The position numbers and the translations under genes are program-made. The notes beneath the pieces were generated by a model. That model was given only the letters and a program-made list of their open reading frames with translations, ran no database searches and was not told where the DNA came from. Positions 34,649 to 46,449 of a DNA stretch of 64,000 nucleotides are shown here, piece by piece. Every line of letters begins with the position of its first letter. Position 1 is the first letter of the stretch. Source of the stretch: Agrypnia vestita. Its lineage: Eukaryota > Arthropoda > Insecta > Trichoptera > Phryganeidae. Location: NCBI GenBank assembly GCA_016648135.1, contig JADDOH010000142.1:29185-93184 (forward strand), in the 5' to 3' direction.

Positions 34649-37600
34649 ATGCTGCATTTTAACATATTACTTCTGATTTTTTTCGCGCTTTCAATTCCGA
34701 CCAATGGTATGAATGATTTTGCCCATATGATTACTATAATAATTGATAAGTTAGTGTGAAACATAATATCTAAAATGACTGACGATTTTTAGGTTCCATA
34801 CATAAAAACCTGAAGTATTTTGAGATGTTGCACTCCTCAGCTTTGAATCACCATGTAGTAAAAAGAGGCGCCAAGCCCTCCAGCCATCCTTATAATACTA
34901 TTAAGGAAGTGAAATTTAGAACTCTCGGAAGAGACTTCAGACTGATTCTTCATCCTCATCACACGGTTTTACATTCTAAATTTAAGGCCTATGCGGTTGA
35001 CGGTGACGGCCAAGAAACAAATATCCATCTAGGTTCGTATTTGCCATTTTCTTATTTATGAAATAGATACAGCCAACAGGTTGTTGATTATGTCATACTG
35101 TAGAGGTATAATCAACAACCTGTTGGCACGGGAAATGGCAACTAAATGTAGAAACTACTACACCTCCTGCAGTAGGCACCGTGATAAGCTGGACGTGCTG
35201 AAGTCCGCTGCTTTGCTCCCTGTCCCTTGGCACGGTTGTACATACACTTAAACTTGACACTTAAATACTCATTATTTAATTTGAAACTTGCGAGTTAAAG
35301 AACAAATCAAATTTTGCAATATCTCAGAGTAGGAAATTTAAATATCAATCCGCTTATTGTTTTTAATAGATCGTGAAAATTTTTACTCTGGAAGAGTCTT
35401 TGGAGAAACAAGTTCCGATGTGAGAGTTCATCTGGAAGATGGTGTAATGACGGCTTCAATTCACCTTCCTGACGAGACATACCACATAGAGGTTCCTTTC
35501 AATTTATTTTTAATTAAGCTTCAAGAAATGCTATTGTAATCATCAGACTGTGGTGTGGGAAGATGTAAGGATGTGTTTGAGAAGTAAAAAAATAAGGAAA
35601 AAGTATAAAGTGAACATAATAAATAGAATGAAGAAAGGTTGGCTTAAATAGTTAAAGCATATATAGAGAGTATGATTGTATATTTCAAATAACCAAAGAC
35701 AATGATAGTATTCACTTTTGTTATATGTATTATGAATAAACAGTTACGCAGGTGTCTGTCTTGTGGGATGTCTGGTGTCCTCAAATGGATGGCCCGAACC
35801 ACCAACCACCAGATTACTAGGCAAGCGTCATGACCACTAACTACAATGAGTTATTCCTCCTACTTTCTGTAGTGAAACACATCACAAAAACACCCAGGCT
35901 TGCGTAAATCACATAGATGTATTATGACCTCACTGGGAATCGGTCCTGGAACCCCTGGCATGAGAAGCCATACCCACTGGACTATGAGGGCCTTGCTTTC
36001 GCATTATCTTTTTTATTCAAATTATATTTTTTAAATAAAATTTAAACAAGTTGGATTGTGGTGCAGACCTTAATTGTTTCCTCTTACAGATTCACATACA
36101 TAGTTATACTAAAATATTATTTACTTCATCTAGCCATCCTGGCGACATCTTCCTGAATTAGATAATAAATCTATGATTGCCTATCGAGCATCGGATATAA
36201 AACTGAGTTGGGAGGATCAAGACCAAGATGGAATAGCACCCAGAACTTGTGGTTACATAAAGGAAGGACAGGGTAATACAATTTTATTCATCGTTAATAT
36301 CTAATTTTGAAATTAAAATAAATTGAAAAATCCAGTACTGCCTCTGGCAGATTCCTTGATATCTTTTGTAATTAATAGTGCATCCAATTATTTTTTATTT
36401 GTCAATAAAAGGTTTTCTGTTCAGATCACTGTAATTTATTTTTGTTTTGTGTGTACCTATATAATTTATGATTTAATTTTGAGTTTGATTTTTAATATTT
36501 TGAGAATATGTTTAATCTCAATTCAAATGTATTCAAAATATGTAGGTATAATAGACCAATTGAAAGCCTGTTTATAAAAATACTACGCACTTTAAGAGCA
36601 CCAAATAATAAAATAATGTCATGCTAATTCAACAGTTTATAATTCAATTGATTTTGAATATTTTTATGATCATTTTAGTTGAGTTTTGTTTGTGTAAATA
36701 AAAATCATTTGCCATAATCATCCTTCACTAGGAAGCAATCTGATACATTAAGGGCCAATCTTATAAAAGAAAGACCCAATATCCGTTAGTATATCGACAA
36801 TCAACTAACGGATGACCATTCATTAGTAAATATAACCAACACTCGTATTACAAAATTTTTTAAACCGTTCGTAAGTATCAAAATATCTTACTGCTCTTAT
36901 CTTATCTTATCTATGGTATTAGAGCTGTCAAAGACTAAACATACCCAAAATTTCTCTCTCCTTTGTTCTTCATCCGACGAACTTGAATACAATAATAGCT
37001 CGACATTACTATCATTTTTTTTTTTTAATATAACAGTAGAATATATATAAAATAAATTTTACCCAAACATAACCTTAAAAAATAATACATCAAGCTGTCA
37101 TCATATTTTACTAACATATATTTATAAGACCGGCGCTAAGAATAAATTTAATGGTAGCATCCTTTTAAAAATCCATATACATATTGTCCTAATTACTGCG
37201 TACTTTGCAAGGTTTATTAATGTATAGCAGTATAAGGTTTCATCTATGTTTGCATTTAAAAAAAAACTATTTGATTAATTTCTTTTGATAATTTACTATA
37301 CCATTTTATTATTATTTTTTTATTTTTAATAGAGATGCGAACACGAAATACATGTCACATCAATATTCTTACTATTTTCAAATTAAGCTAAACACTTGTG
37401 CTAAAAAATTGAACTAACTTGCTGGTCTCGAGTGAAGTTCGAACCCGCGACCTTTGGATCACGAGGCGAGAGTCCTAACCTCAGGACCAACAAGCTACTT
37501 TATGTTTTTGTAAAAAGAAAAAATTAATAATCTTTCAATGTAGGTTCTTAATATGTAATTGCTCTATTTATTTAGAACTCGAATCCGATGATGATGAAGA

Positions 37601-40600
37601 TTTGGAAACAGAACAAGAGCAATCGGAAAAAGATAAATATAAGGAGAGTGCCAATGGTGAACCAGAATTACTGGCTTCCAAAACACGATCCAAACGGCAA
37701 ATAGACCAATATGAATACACCCCTACGAAAACAAGATGTCCACTACTATTGGTTGCGGATTACAGATTTTTTCAAGAAATGGGTGCAAGTAATACAAAAA
37801 CTACAATAAATTATTTAGTGAGTATAATTTACACAGTCCTTTAAAGAGTTGAGAGAGATTGTAAATAATTCATTGTGTTATTCACTTACTATAATTATTT
37901 TTTCAGATTAGTCTCATTGACCGAGTTCACAAAATATATAACGATACGATTTGGCAAGATAGACAGGTAAATAACATGCTATATCAAAATATTATCAAGA
38001 ACATTGAGGGATATAAAATTAAAGGCAGCAATATCCAAAAAAAAAATTTTATCGTCACCGAGGATAACTAATTTAGAATATACTGAATTCGAGATTTTAT
38101 AGGAAAAATAACTATGCGTCCCAAAACTATGTTTCCAAATCACTATTAAAAACAAAGGCAGCAATATCCACTTCAACCAATCCCCCAAGGACGTATCGTG
38201 TGACAAAATTGCCACTTCATACTAAAGTGAGATATGATATCGATTTTAGACTGAAAAGTCATAACAAAAACAGTAATATCCAGTTATGTGAATAGCAAAA
38301 GTAGCAATGTCCACTATTTAGTAGCAAACACGCCAATATCCGTATTTAAAATTCAAATATTTATTGAATTATTTTTTATTTGTTTATTTATACATGTATA
38401 TAGATTATAAACTTATTTCCAACAAGATGTAGATTTCATAGATGCCAGAATATTTTTGTAGTATGGTGACAGGTTTTTTATATTTATTTCAGAAATACCT
38501 TATTACTACTGCCTTTGCTTTTATACCCCTCATTTAACACCAATAGTTTAATTCTTATTAAATTAAATATCTGTTTATATTATAGAGCGCTAATTAGTCT
38601 TTATGTTTGGTGTACATTATTTTATCAGGAACAAGATGGCTTCAAAGGAATGGGATTTGTTATTAAAAAAATAGTTGTTCATTCGGAACCCAGTCGGGTA
38701 AGAGGAGGAGAGGCCCATTATAACATGATCAGAGAAAAATGGGATGTCAGAAATCTTCTCGAGGTAAATACGTCATTATTTTATTTTTATTAAAAGATAT
38801 TACGTAATACTCCAAGATGGTATGTGAGGACAAGAAAGAAGATCAGAAAAATGCATCATATTGATGATCATGTATATGTTGTATTGTGTTATACTCAAAA
38901 ATATACTAGTAGAAAACAATTAAAAGTGAATTCAATTCATAATACTTAAAATGGATTTCCACAAAGTAAACGCCACCACATTCAATTATTTAAGTTTATG
39001 CCTACTGCACGCCACTGTTATGTGCTTATTTAATTTTTTGTATCAATAAGAAAGTTATTTATCATAAAATAATTGAAATGTGTGATTCAAACAAATATAC
39101 CAGTTGATTACTACAGTGTGTCACTGTATAGCAAAAATTAATTACAATATTGATTCCTAAAAATAATTTGACAAAATGATTTATGTATATGCATTGTCCT
39201 ATAGGTTTTAGATAAAAAATTGTATAAATGTAAACAAATTCATCTCATGTAACAGATATTTTCTCGCAACGCGGACAACCAAAACTTTTGTCTCGCGCAC
39301 TTGTTCACTTATCAGACATTTGCAAGCAAACGGTCCACAATTCTTGGATTGGCATACATCGCTTCACATCGTCAGTACTCGCACGGAGGAGTCTGTTCCA
39401 ACACACACGGTTCTCTTTTTATACAATCAAATGTTTTCTTCAACTAACAGTGGACAAAACATCTGTGTTTTGTTAACATTTATTTAATACTTGTAATCTG
39501 TGGAATATGATTATGATTTATGATTGAATTAAACATGTGGAATTATTTATATATTATATGCACTTAAGTAAAGAATTATGAAATTATATCTGTGTGAAGG
39601 AAAGGAAATGGAAAAATGAGTCGAGTATGTTATTATTATCATTATAGAAATTTCTCTTCAGTAAAAGTCTCTTCAGTAAAAAATATTGCAATTTCATTAG
39701 ATGATCAAAACTTTACTTTTAAAAAAGATGAATCAGTGTTTCATAAAACTGAAAAGAACACTGAAATATTGTTCTTGTTTTCCTATAAAATCATAATTTC
39801 CCACTCATTTCCTTACTTTTAGCATACAGATATGTCACTGCAACCATGTTAAGAGTTTGACTAATTTGTTTAAAAAATTTTATCTTTTGCATACTAATTA
39901 TGTATTTACATATAACAAAATTACAATTGCTAAGTGTTATATCTTATTTTATCTGTGTTCTACAATTGCAATACAGTTGTTTGTTCCTCACATTTTAATA
40001 AAGTGTTTAAGATGGGAAGAAAGACGATGTAAGCAAAGCTGGATTACGTATTAATTATTATTAGTTACCAAAAAACTTCAACAAAACCAGGATCTGTGTG
40101 CCTTGAAGGCATACAGATTATTGGAATTGGAAAGCATGGAAATTATGAACAATTCCAACAATGGACAACTGCTTTTAGATAATATCTTTTCTTGAGATAA
40201 TATGTACTATAAACTAAATAAAATAAATTTGAGTGTATTATCAGCTATGGGACACAAATCTATGCTGTAGTTTTAGAAGTAGATATGTAGTTGTTTTAAA
40301 AATCTAAAATTCATGGTTTTAGGTAGACTGGTTAGAAGTACCTAAATATAAAATATTAAGGTGTGAAAACCAGTTTGTTTGTTTCAAATGTTTGTTGTAA
40401 CCATGACTGTTTTTGTTGTAAATTAAATCAATTAAGGTGCGTCCAGGTAAGTGCGGCGTTGGGGTAAGTGCATCTACACACAATATCTCTAAACAGATAA
40501 AACAAATATTGATACAATGTCCCATTACTTACATACATAGACAAGATGACAAAAAATATTATGATTGAATAATTATACATTGTAAAGAAAATTGTCTGTT

Positions 40601-43600
40601 AATTTTGGCAGTCGAAAATATAAAATTGCTTTCAAAGTCACTATGTTATAGTGTTAAAATTTTGTTGTTACTGTCGGTGCAGAATTTAAAATTCAAGTAG
40701 CAACATAAATGCCTGATATGTCATTACACACACTTTATTGTTCATAAATTAATCCATTTTAATCCGACAGCCGTATATTAATGGTATTAATGTGTTTTTT
40801 AAACAAATATGTGAGAATTATGATTCAAGCGATAATTTTTTTCAAATCAAAAATCTTCTATCACCTGAAAAATATGACATTTGGACATTGACAGACTGGC
40901 TTCAGAAATGTCAGTTTTACAAACATGCTGCGTATTGTTGATATTCAATATGTAATATCTCGAGATGTATTTGACTTATAAAAAAATCTGTTCGACAAAA
41001 ATTAAGTTCGATATATCTTTAAACGATTTCGTCTAAAACAATAATGGCCGTAATGGATTTTAATCATAAACGAAACCATTTAAAAACATCTGTTGACGAA
41101 AAATGTTGATTCAAATTCGCTGAAGTGATTAAAATATTTTGCAATTTGTAAGGCGATATAATATATTCGCGTGCATGTCAAGGCACCTACCCAGATTCAT
41201 ATTAAATACATTAATGGGTGTTTTCTCATGTTTTTCAAATAAATAAAAAATGTTATGTTGTCCGTTTTTTTAAACCAAGTTTCGACATTGCTCGAGCATT
41301 TGTCATCCGATTTGAATCTCGAAAAATACCACAGATAGCTCTCTTTTTGTACTTTCGAATACACACCCCACACACGGGAATGCAATCTAATATATATACA
41401 GTCGAACTCGGATATAAGGAGATCTCGTCTATAATGAGCAAAACTGTGAAATGATTTTGGTTTGCGCATATTCCCGTACAAATGTTCTCGGTTATAAGGA
41501 GCATGATTCCCGGATATACGGAGCAAATTTTAGAAACTGCATACATATTTGCTTGGGTTACAGAAAAAAAACAAATACGTAATCACAACAATGAACTTTA
41601 CTTTTAAAGTGGCTCGCACTTAATTACGAATCATTTTATGATGTACACAAACTTGTGTGTCCGAAAATGCCACGTGCGCAAGCAAACAATAGTTCGTCGG
41701 CATTTCTTATTAAAGGATTGCCGAACTGAAGGTCGAGAATATTGGTCATATAACTCCGATTATTGGGGGTTTCCAAAATGTTTGAGGTGACGGTTTATTT
41801 TATGCAGTTTACTGTATTAGCATTTAAAAGCCTAATAAGTTAAATGCGAATTGTTCTATCGGAAACATGTAAACATCTAACAAACGAAAGCGTCTCTCGG
41901 TTCGTGAAAAAGTCACTATTATTCGTGAAATAGAACGCGGCGCCAAAAATTCCCAAGTCTGTAAAAAGTTTTCACCATCGTCTTCTACAGTTTCATTGCT
42001 CTGGAAAAATAAGGATGTTTATTTGGCTGCTCTTGAAAATAACATCACTCAATCAAAAATATTTAGAAAGTGAAGTTTACCCATCCCGGATATAAGGAGT
42101 CCCGGCTATAAGGAGCAAATTTAGTCGGTCCCGTCGCGCTCGTTATAACTGAGTTTGACTGTATATTAATATATTAATAAATGTATTTATAAATGAATTT
42201 TTGTTAATAAGTGTCTGAAAAAATGCAGATCATTGATTAAAAATGCATGTGAGTAATAATGAATAATTATTCGAATAAATATTTCCGTATTTAACTTTTT
42301 TAAATTTTGAGGTTAATTTCAGTCGCTGCTCAATTGATATTTTTACATAATTGTGAGATGTCGTATGTTGTACACATCATATGCGACTACTGTAGGGCTT
42401 GCTCGTTTTTTTTTTAAATATTTTGCTTGTTTAAAATGGCAATTATTATTTTATACTGGCTGTTCGTACCCGGCGTTGCACGGGTTAAGGATTAAGTTGA
42501 AAATAAATTTGTGGGGGAAACAAAAGTTTGATTCGAATGGTATAGATTTGCATCGAAAGTGTATCAGGGGGAGGAGAAAAGGTAAAAGGGGAGGGAGGAA
42601 AAATAGCCTATGTTACCTGCAGAGCCCTAAAGAATAAGTTTCCAAATTTTGAGTCCGATCGGTCGAACAGTATAGATTTGCATCGAAAATATATCAGGAG
42701 GGGAAGGGGTAAAAGAGTAGCCTATATTACCTGCTGAATCCTAAAGAATAATTTTCCAAATTTTGAGTCCGATCGGTCAACGGTACAGATTTGCATAGAA
42801 AATATGTCAGGGGGAGGGGAAGGGGTATGAGAATAGGGAGGAAATGTTGCCTATGTTACCCGCCAGGTCCTAAAGCATAAGTATGCAAAATTTGAATCGA
42901 ATCGGACTCATTAGAATACTAGATGAATGAATTGTTATCTTTCATTGTATGTAATTTAAACAAATATATGCTGCACTTACCCGGACTCGCCTTTTTGCAG
43001 TATGGATTTGAATTGTATGGTAACAATTGTATTTCTGTAGGTTAATTACTAACTCTTTTTATGACTAACTTTTCTTATTAACAAAGGTATTTAGTCGGGA
43101 GTACTCGCACAAAGACTTTTGTCTCGCTCACTTATTTACCGACCTCAAGTTTGAAGGTGGTATCTTGGGTCTGGCGTATGTCGGGTCTCCGAGAAGGAAT
43201 TCTGTTGGTGGAATATGCACGCCAGGTGACGATGGTGGATTTAAAGCATGTGTAGTTGTTTTGTCGTAGCAATTCTTTGTTATTTTATTTTGTCCATATT
43301 TTTTTGGTTACTCAATGTATCTTTCAGTTTATGTATTATTTATATACATTTGCACTTTTAAAAATGCTGTTTGAATAAATGCAGATTCAAATATAATCAT
43401 GTACCTATAATTTGAAGTCTACTTCTGTCAGAAGTTGTATTATAATGTTTTATTTTCTGTTGAGCATGTAATACTGAAACAGAAGAAAAACAATCAAGCA
43501 GCAAACTATGTATATCAGAATTATGAATTTTATGGAAAATTACAAGACATTTCTGAATTTCCTTCAATTATGTAAAATTAGTCAGTACCTAACTATTTTT

Positions 43601-44935
43601 TGTTACTTGACTAATTTTACATACATATTATTGTATTCTTTCAGATTTATTACATTTTATATTTTATTTATTTGTCATTTATTTATTTCAGCTTTTGGTG
43701 GTGGATAATAATCCTTGTGAGTTATTTTGCTTTTTTGTTCATGTTTGTGTTATTATTATTTAAATCCCGTTTTTCTTTCTTATAAATTATTTTGTATGTG
43801 TGCACTGAAATAATTACGTATTATCTGATTAACTGACTATATTCAGCACATTTAATTTTTTACTATTACGTGGACAATGTGGACCCAGCTCTTTTCACCA
43901 ATTTCCACTAGTGGTAACTTCATGGTAAAAAAATACTAGCTGAAGATTTGTATTAATTTTAGAATATATGTACATATCAGAGGCTTGCAGTGGGAACATC
44001 GCAGCATGACTTGTACGTAACCAATTATTTGGAAAACAATCGGAATACAACATATATCACAATTGTTATCATAGCATTTATATTTTGTTATATATGTAAT
44101 ATATCTATTTTTTTTACAGAATGTATGTTTACAAAAAAGTCATGCTTCAATGTTCCTACTGCACGCACCTGGTACATATTTTATCATCAAATCAAATGAC
44201 ATTGTGTTTACATAAAAATGTTTACAAGTACATATCTCACAAATCATGCATTTCCTTTGAGTTATATAGTCATTTAAATTATTATTAGTTAGGTGTCTAT
44301 ATTCGATGGTATCTGTCTTAGATATCTCAATTGAGAATCTTCTGGTTAGTTTTCTGCAATAACCTACTGAGTGTATATGTTTAACCTTTCTGGTCAATAT
44401 TTTGGATCCCATTGCAGAGTTAATATCAGGGCTGACATAATCACACTAGGTCTGATGATGGACCGAATATTGAGATGTGGTTATTAATAAATTAGGTTAT
44501 TTGACTAGCTTTGTAATAGGCGAGATACTGATAAAGAAAAAATAATAGATGGTGGTTAATAAAGCTCTTTTGGCATCAAAATATCTTCACCTCTTACGAA
44601 CTAAAATATATTTTTGCATATTTTAAAAGAACATTCATTTGAAGATGTAATATTTGTATTTAATTTAAAAGAAATGTAACATTTTTATAAATCTATTAGA
44701 ATACTTCAAGAATGGCTACACATTGTATCTGAACTCTGGACTGAGTTCTAGCCGCAATCACTATGGACAGAGAGTTATAACACGAGAGGCAGATCTGGTG
44801 ACTGCTCATGAATTTGGTCACAACTGGGGATCTGAACATGACCCTGACATTCCGGAATGTTCTCCCTCTGCTAGCCAAGGAGGTAGTTATCTCATGTACA
44901 CTTATAGTGTCAGCGGATATGATGTTAATAACAAG
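34649..44935 (+). CDS. ADAM17: ADAM17/TACE metalloprotease, 5' nine exons (gene cut off before the disintegrin domain)
   Basis: Coding exons: 34649-34706, 34793-35032, 35370-35491, 36134-36272, 37576-37817, 37907-37966, 38629-38763, then 43087-43225 (or 39256-39409), then 44700-44935. With the 43087 exon the frame is open for 457 codons and all phases match. Order: signal peptide ([20 protein letters not shown], 1-20), prodomain (about 21-227), cysteine-switch Cys179 in PRTCGYIK, acidic insert, furin site RSKR (224-227), and reprolysin domain with zinc motif [12 protein letters not shown] (His415, 419, 425; Glu416). Human ADAM17 has the same order and closely matching words such as [10 protein letters not shown] and NYLI-LIDRV. 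The family sheds membrane ligands and receptors such as TNF and EGFR ligands. Disintegrin, membrane-proximal, transmembrane and tail exons are not found before the hemocytin gene. Several donors are weak GTT types (GTTCGT, GTTCCT, GTTTGT). Confidence 0.95.
35072..35127. repeat. Perfect 20-bp hairpin in ADAM17 intron 2
   Basis: GCCAACAGGTTGTTGATTAT is exactly mirrored at 35108-35127 around a 16-nt loop. Confidence 0.75.
35770..36000 (-). mobile_element. Two tRNA-derived SINE pieces in ADAM17 intron 3
   Basis: On the minus strand, box-A-like TAGTTAGTGGTC (35832-35845) pairs with box-B-like GGTTCGGGCC (35791-35800). A second set is TAGTCCAGTGGG (35973-35987) with GGTTCCAGGACC (about 35942-35954). 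Spacings fit tRNA promoters, but neither folds as a complete tRNA, so these are SINE heads. Confidence 0.5.
36752..37139. repeat. MITE-like element in ADAM17 intron 4
   Basis: GGGCCAATCTTATAAA at the left is mirrored by TTTATAAGACCGGCGCT at the right (a few mismatches). The 390-bp interior is non-coding. Confidence 0.5.
37415..37505 (-). mobile_element. tRNA-His-like SINE head or tRNA pseudogene
   Basis: Minus strand: TTGGTCCTGAGGTTAGGACT (D-arm/box A), then a loop TCGTGAT carrying a GTG anticodon, then GCGGGTTCGAAC (box B). The 3' halves of the T stem and acceptor stem do not pair, so it is not a working tRNA. It resembles tRNA-His and lies in ADAM17 intron 4. Confidence 0.5.
38004..38533. 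repeat. MITE, 'AAAGGCAGCAATATCC' family, long copy
   Basis: TTGAGGGATATAAAATTAAA then GGCAGCAATATCC (left) is matched inversely by CTGCCTTTGCTTTTATACCC then CTCAT (right). Extra internal copies of GGCAGCAATATCCA lie near 38158. It sits in ADAM17 intron 6. Confidence 0.65.
39256..39409 (+). CDS. ADAM17: ADAM17 alternative exon 8a
   Basis: After an acceptor AACAG, the exon reads [20 protein letters not shown], then [20 protein letters not shown] and CSNTH. It enters in phase 0 and can leave in phase 1 at a GTTCTC donor, exactly like exon 8b. About half of its residues match exon 8b, yet LFTYQ-F and SHGGVC are closer to human ADAM17 than 8b is. No stop interrupts it. It could be a mutually exclusive partner of 8b or a decaying duplicate; the donor is weak. 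Confidence 0.75.
39480..41390. other. ADAM17 intron between exons 8a and 8b, left part
   Basis: AT-rich intron DNA without recognised genes or bounded elements up to the Tigger insertion at 41399. Confidence 0.5.
41397..42163 (+). mobile_element. Tigger/pogo element with CENP-B-type domain
   Basis: The element is 41399-42161 (763 bp) with inverted ends CAGTCGAACTCGGATATAAG and ..GTTATAACTGAGTTTGACTG, flanked by TA. Internal GGATATAAGGAG and CGGTTATAAGGAGC words repeat near both ends. A HTH fragment lies at 41873-42073. It is inserted between ADAM17 exons 8a and 8b. Confidence 0.88.
41873..42073 (+). pseudogene. CENP-B/Tigger N-terminal HTH fragment
   Basis: The frame reads [20 protein letters not shown], then [20 protein letters not shown] and [10 protein letters not shown] before a stop. 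This is the CENP-B_N HTH pattern (K---L---EK--II-E-E-G-----V---F--S-STVS---KNK). There is no in-frame ATG and no DDE domain. Confidence 0.8.
42455..42925. repeat. LINE 3'-UTR-like fragment with about 3 internal tandem units
   Basis: The start CTGGCTGTTCGTACCCGGCG then TTGCACGGG is a motif common at insect LINE/SINE ends. Units of about 120-130 bp follow, each with GCCTATGTTACC-type words, CCTAAAGAATAA, TTTTGAGTCCGATCGGTC and CAGGGGGAGG-type purine tracts. Confidence 0.6.
43087..43225 (+). CDS. ADAM17: ADAM17 exon 8b
   Basis: Acceptor AACAAAG, then [34 protein letters not shown] and VGGICTP, leaving in phase 1 at GTGACG. Phases equal those of exon 8a, so either but not both gives a normal product; including both would break the frame (154+139 nt). 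It covers the reprolysin segment just before the zinc site. Confidence 0.9.
43982..44171. repeat. MITE, 'GCAGTGGGAAC' family, copy 2
   Basis: GGCTTGCAGTGGGAACATCG then CAGCATGACTTGT (left) is mirrored by AAGTCATGCTTCAATGTTCC then TACTGCACGC (right). Length 190 bp, in the last visible ADAM17 intron. Confidence 0.65.
44330..44470. repeat. Dispersed repeat copy with GGATCCCATTGCAG core
   Basis: GAGAATCTTCTGGTTAGTTT, ACCTTTCTGGTCAATATTTT then GGATCCCATTGCAG match the left arm of 57955-58205. CTGATGATGGACCG follows. Confidence 0.55.
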
Positions 44936-45018
44936 GTTTGTATACGAAAATTTTAGTAAAACTTTGTTTTTAAGGCTGTTGTAGAATTAAAATACTAGCA
45001 GCAGTTAATAAAAATTAT

Positions 45019-45188
45019 ATTTTGTGTTCCGTCTCGACGCCTGGAATCCATTATGAGAGAACAGCCTGCTGTTTCGGCACTTATTCACGCGTTCCTACCC
45101 CCTCTGATTCCCTGTTTGCGACAATTTACTCCCGCTGGTATCCCTGTTTCCGGTTGCGTCGCGCAACGGTTTTTTTCTTTCATATGAC
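45019..45188. repeat. DIRS left inverted terminal repeat
   Basis: CTGTTTCGGCACTTATTCAC through TTTCTTTCATATGAC is the inverse of the right repeat. It probably carries the promoter. The 84-aa frame inside it is not a gene. Confidence 0.88.
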
Positions 45189-45389
45189 GTCGCTGCTTCG
45201 CGCCATTTGCACGCGTTTAGACACGCCAACTTTTGTTGTGATTTTTTTGTGTTTCTATTGCAATCTACCCCCTTAATTTTGATCCCTAGTTAACAAACAT
45301 TAGACTATACAAATTTTTAACATAGTGCGACAGGACGTTGATATTTTAGTGTAAATCCCGTGAATTTCGTCAAACGATTTGTTAACAAG

Positions 45390-46449
45390 ATGGCGGACGA
45401 GCAAGCTCGTTCGCCGGTATCCTCGAATGACGGATCTTCTTTCGAAGAACCGAGTCGAAAGAGACGCCGCGTAGCATACGACCCGCGTGTAGACCACCTG
45501 CTAAAACAGGTGACTGCTCTGACGGAGGCCTTGTTAGCAGGCGGCGCGGCTCCCGCATCAACAACGCCGCCAACGCCGGAAGCCGCGAGCGAGCCCAGCG
45601 TGGAGGACGCGAATGCGTCCGTTATTCAGCCGCCGCCGAGCCTCAGAAGGGCGAAGAATACGCTGGAGTTCGGCAAGCTCAGCACGGTCGTGAAGGAGCC
45701 GCCAGTACCGAGAGCGAACCCGAAGCGGATCGAACAGACCTCGAAGTTGCAACACTTCGATTCCGACGAGTGGTCAGGCGTTCGCTATGCGGAAACGCAG
45801 AGAACCTACGCGGCGACTCCCACATTGTCGGTGAACGACGACTTGAGAAGGATCGATAACGCGCCGACCCATACTGGCTTGCTGAAAAGATCGCTCGCCG
45901 CGCTTTCAAACGCCTTGCTCGCCCAGAGGGAGACCCTGAGATACGGGATGCAATTGCTGGTGAATTGGATCTCTTCGAGCGGATTCAGTCGATGTTCACC
46001 AGCGATGCTCCGTACAATAAGGTTTCGGACGACATCCTGCAGATTGTGTGCGGCAGACGGGCAGAGTGTATACTGAACCGGCGAAAGGCCATATTGGAGG
46101 GCTTCAAAGACCCTTTCGTGCGAGAAGGTGCGGCCAAAATCCCTCCAAGCTCGGGATACTTGTTCAATAGGGAAGAGCTATCGGCGTATATCCTAAAGAA
46201 CGGGGGGGCCAGGAGAAGGTGATGGTCTCGCCCGCAACCCGAAACCTGGCCCAACCGTCAACATCTCAGCCCCAGCCGTCAACTTCTCGTCGAGCTCCGA
46301 ACCAGGGATACCTCCAGTCCCGTAAGCCCTTTCTGACGGAGCCGAGGCACAGGGAGCGAGGCTCAGGGAACCCGAACAGGAGACCTAACCGGAAGGCAGA
46401 CCACGGCCGAAAACCCGCTGGTGACCGTAGCCGCAGAGGTAGAAGATGA
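45390..46449 (+). pseudogene. DIRS gag-like ORF, two frameshifts
   Basis: Starts MADEQARSPVSSNDGSSFEE with a basic patch RKRRRV and a short leucine heptad-like stretch. The frame changes near 45930 and continues through LDLFERIQSM and ILNRRKAIL. It changes again at a G-run (46201-46208) and ends in a basic, Pro/Ser-rich tail (RNLAQPSTSQPQPSTSRRAP). Length, basic tail and position fit DIRS gag. Two shifts make it non-functional. Confidence 0.8.

Noticed and set aside
37415..37505. A functional tRNA-His gene
   Set aside because: Box A, box B and a GTG anticodon are visible, but acceptor and T stems do not pair.
39616..39822. 68-aa frame after ADAM17 exon 8a
   Set aside because: Low-complexity AT-rich translation without motif or splice support.
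45022..45276. 84-aa frame at the left DIRS end
   Set aside because: It lies within the inverted terminal repeat, which is non-coding in this element class.
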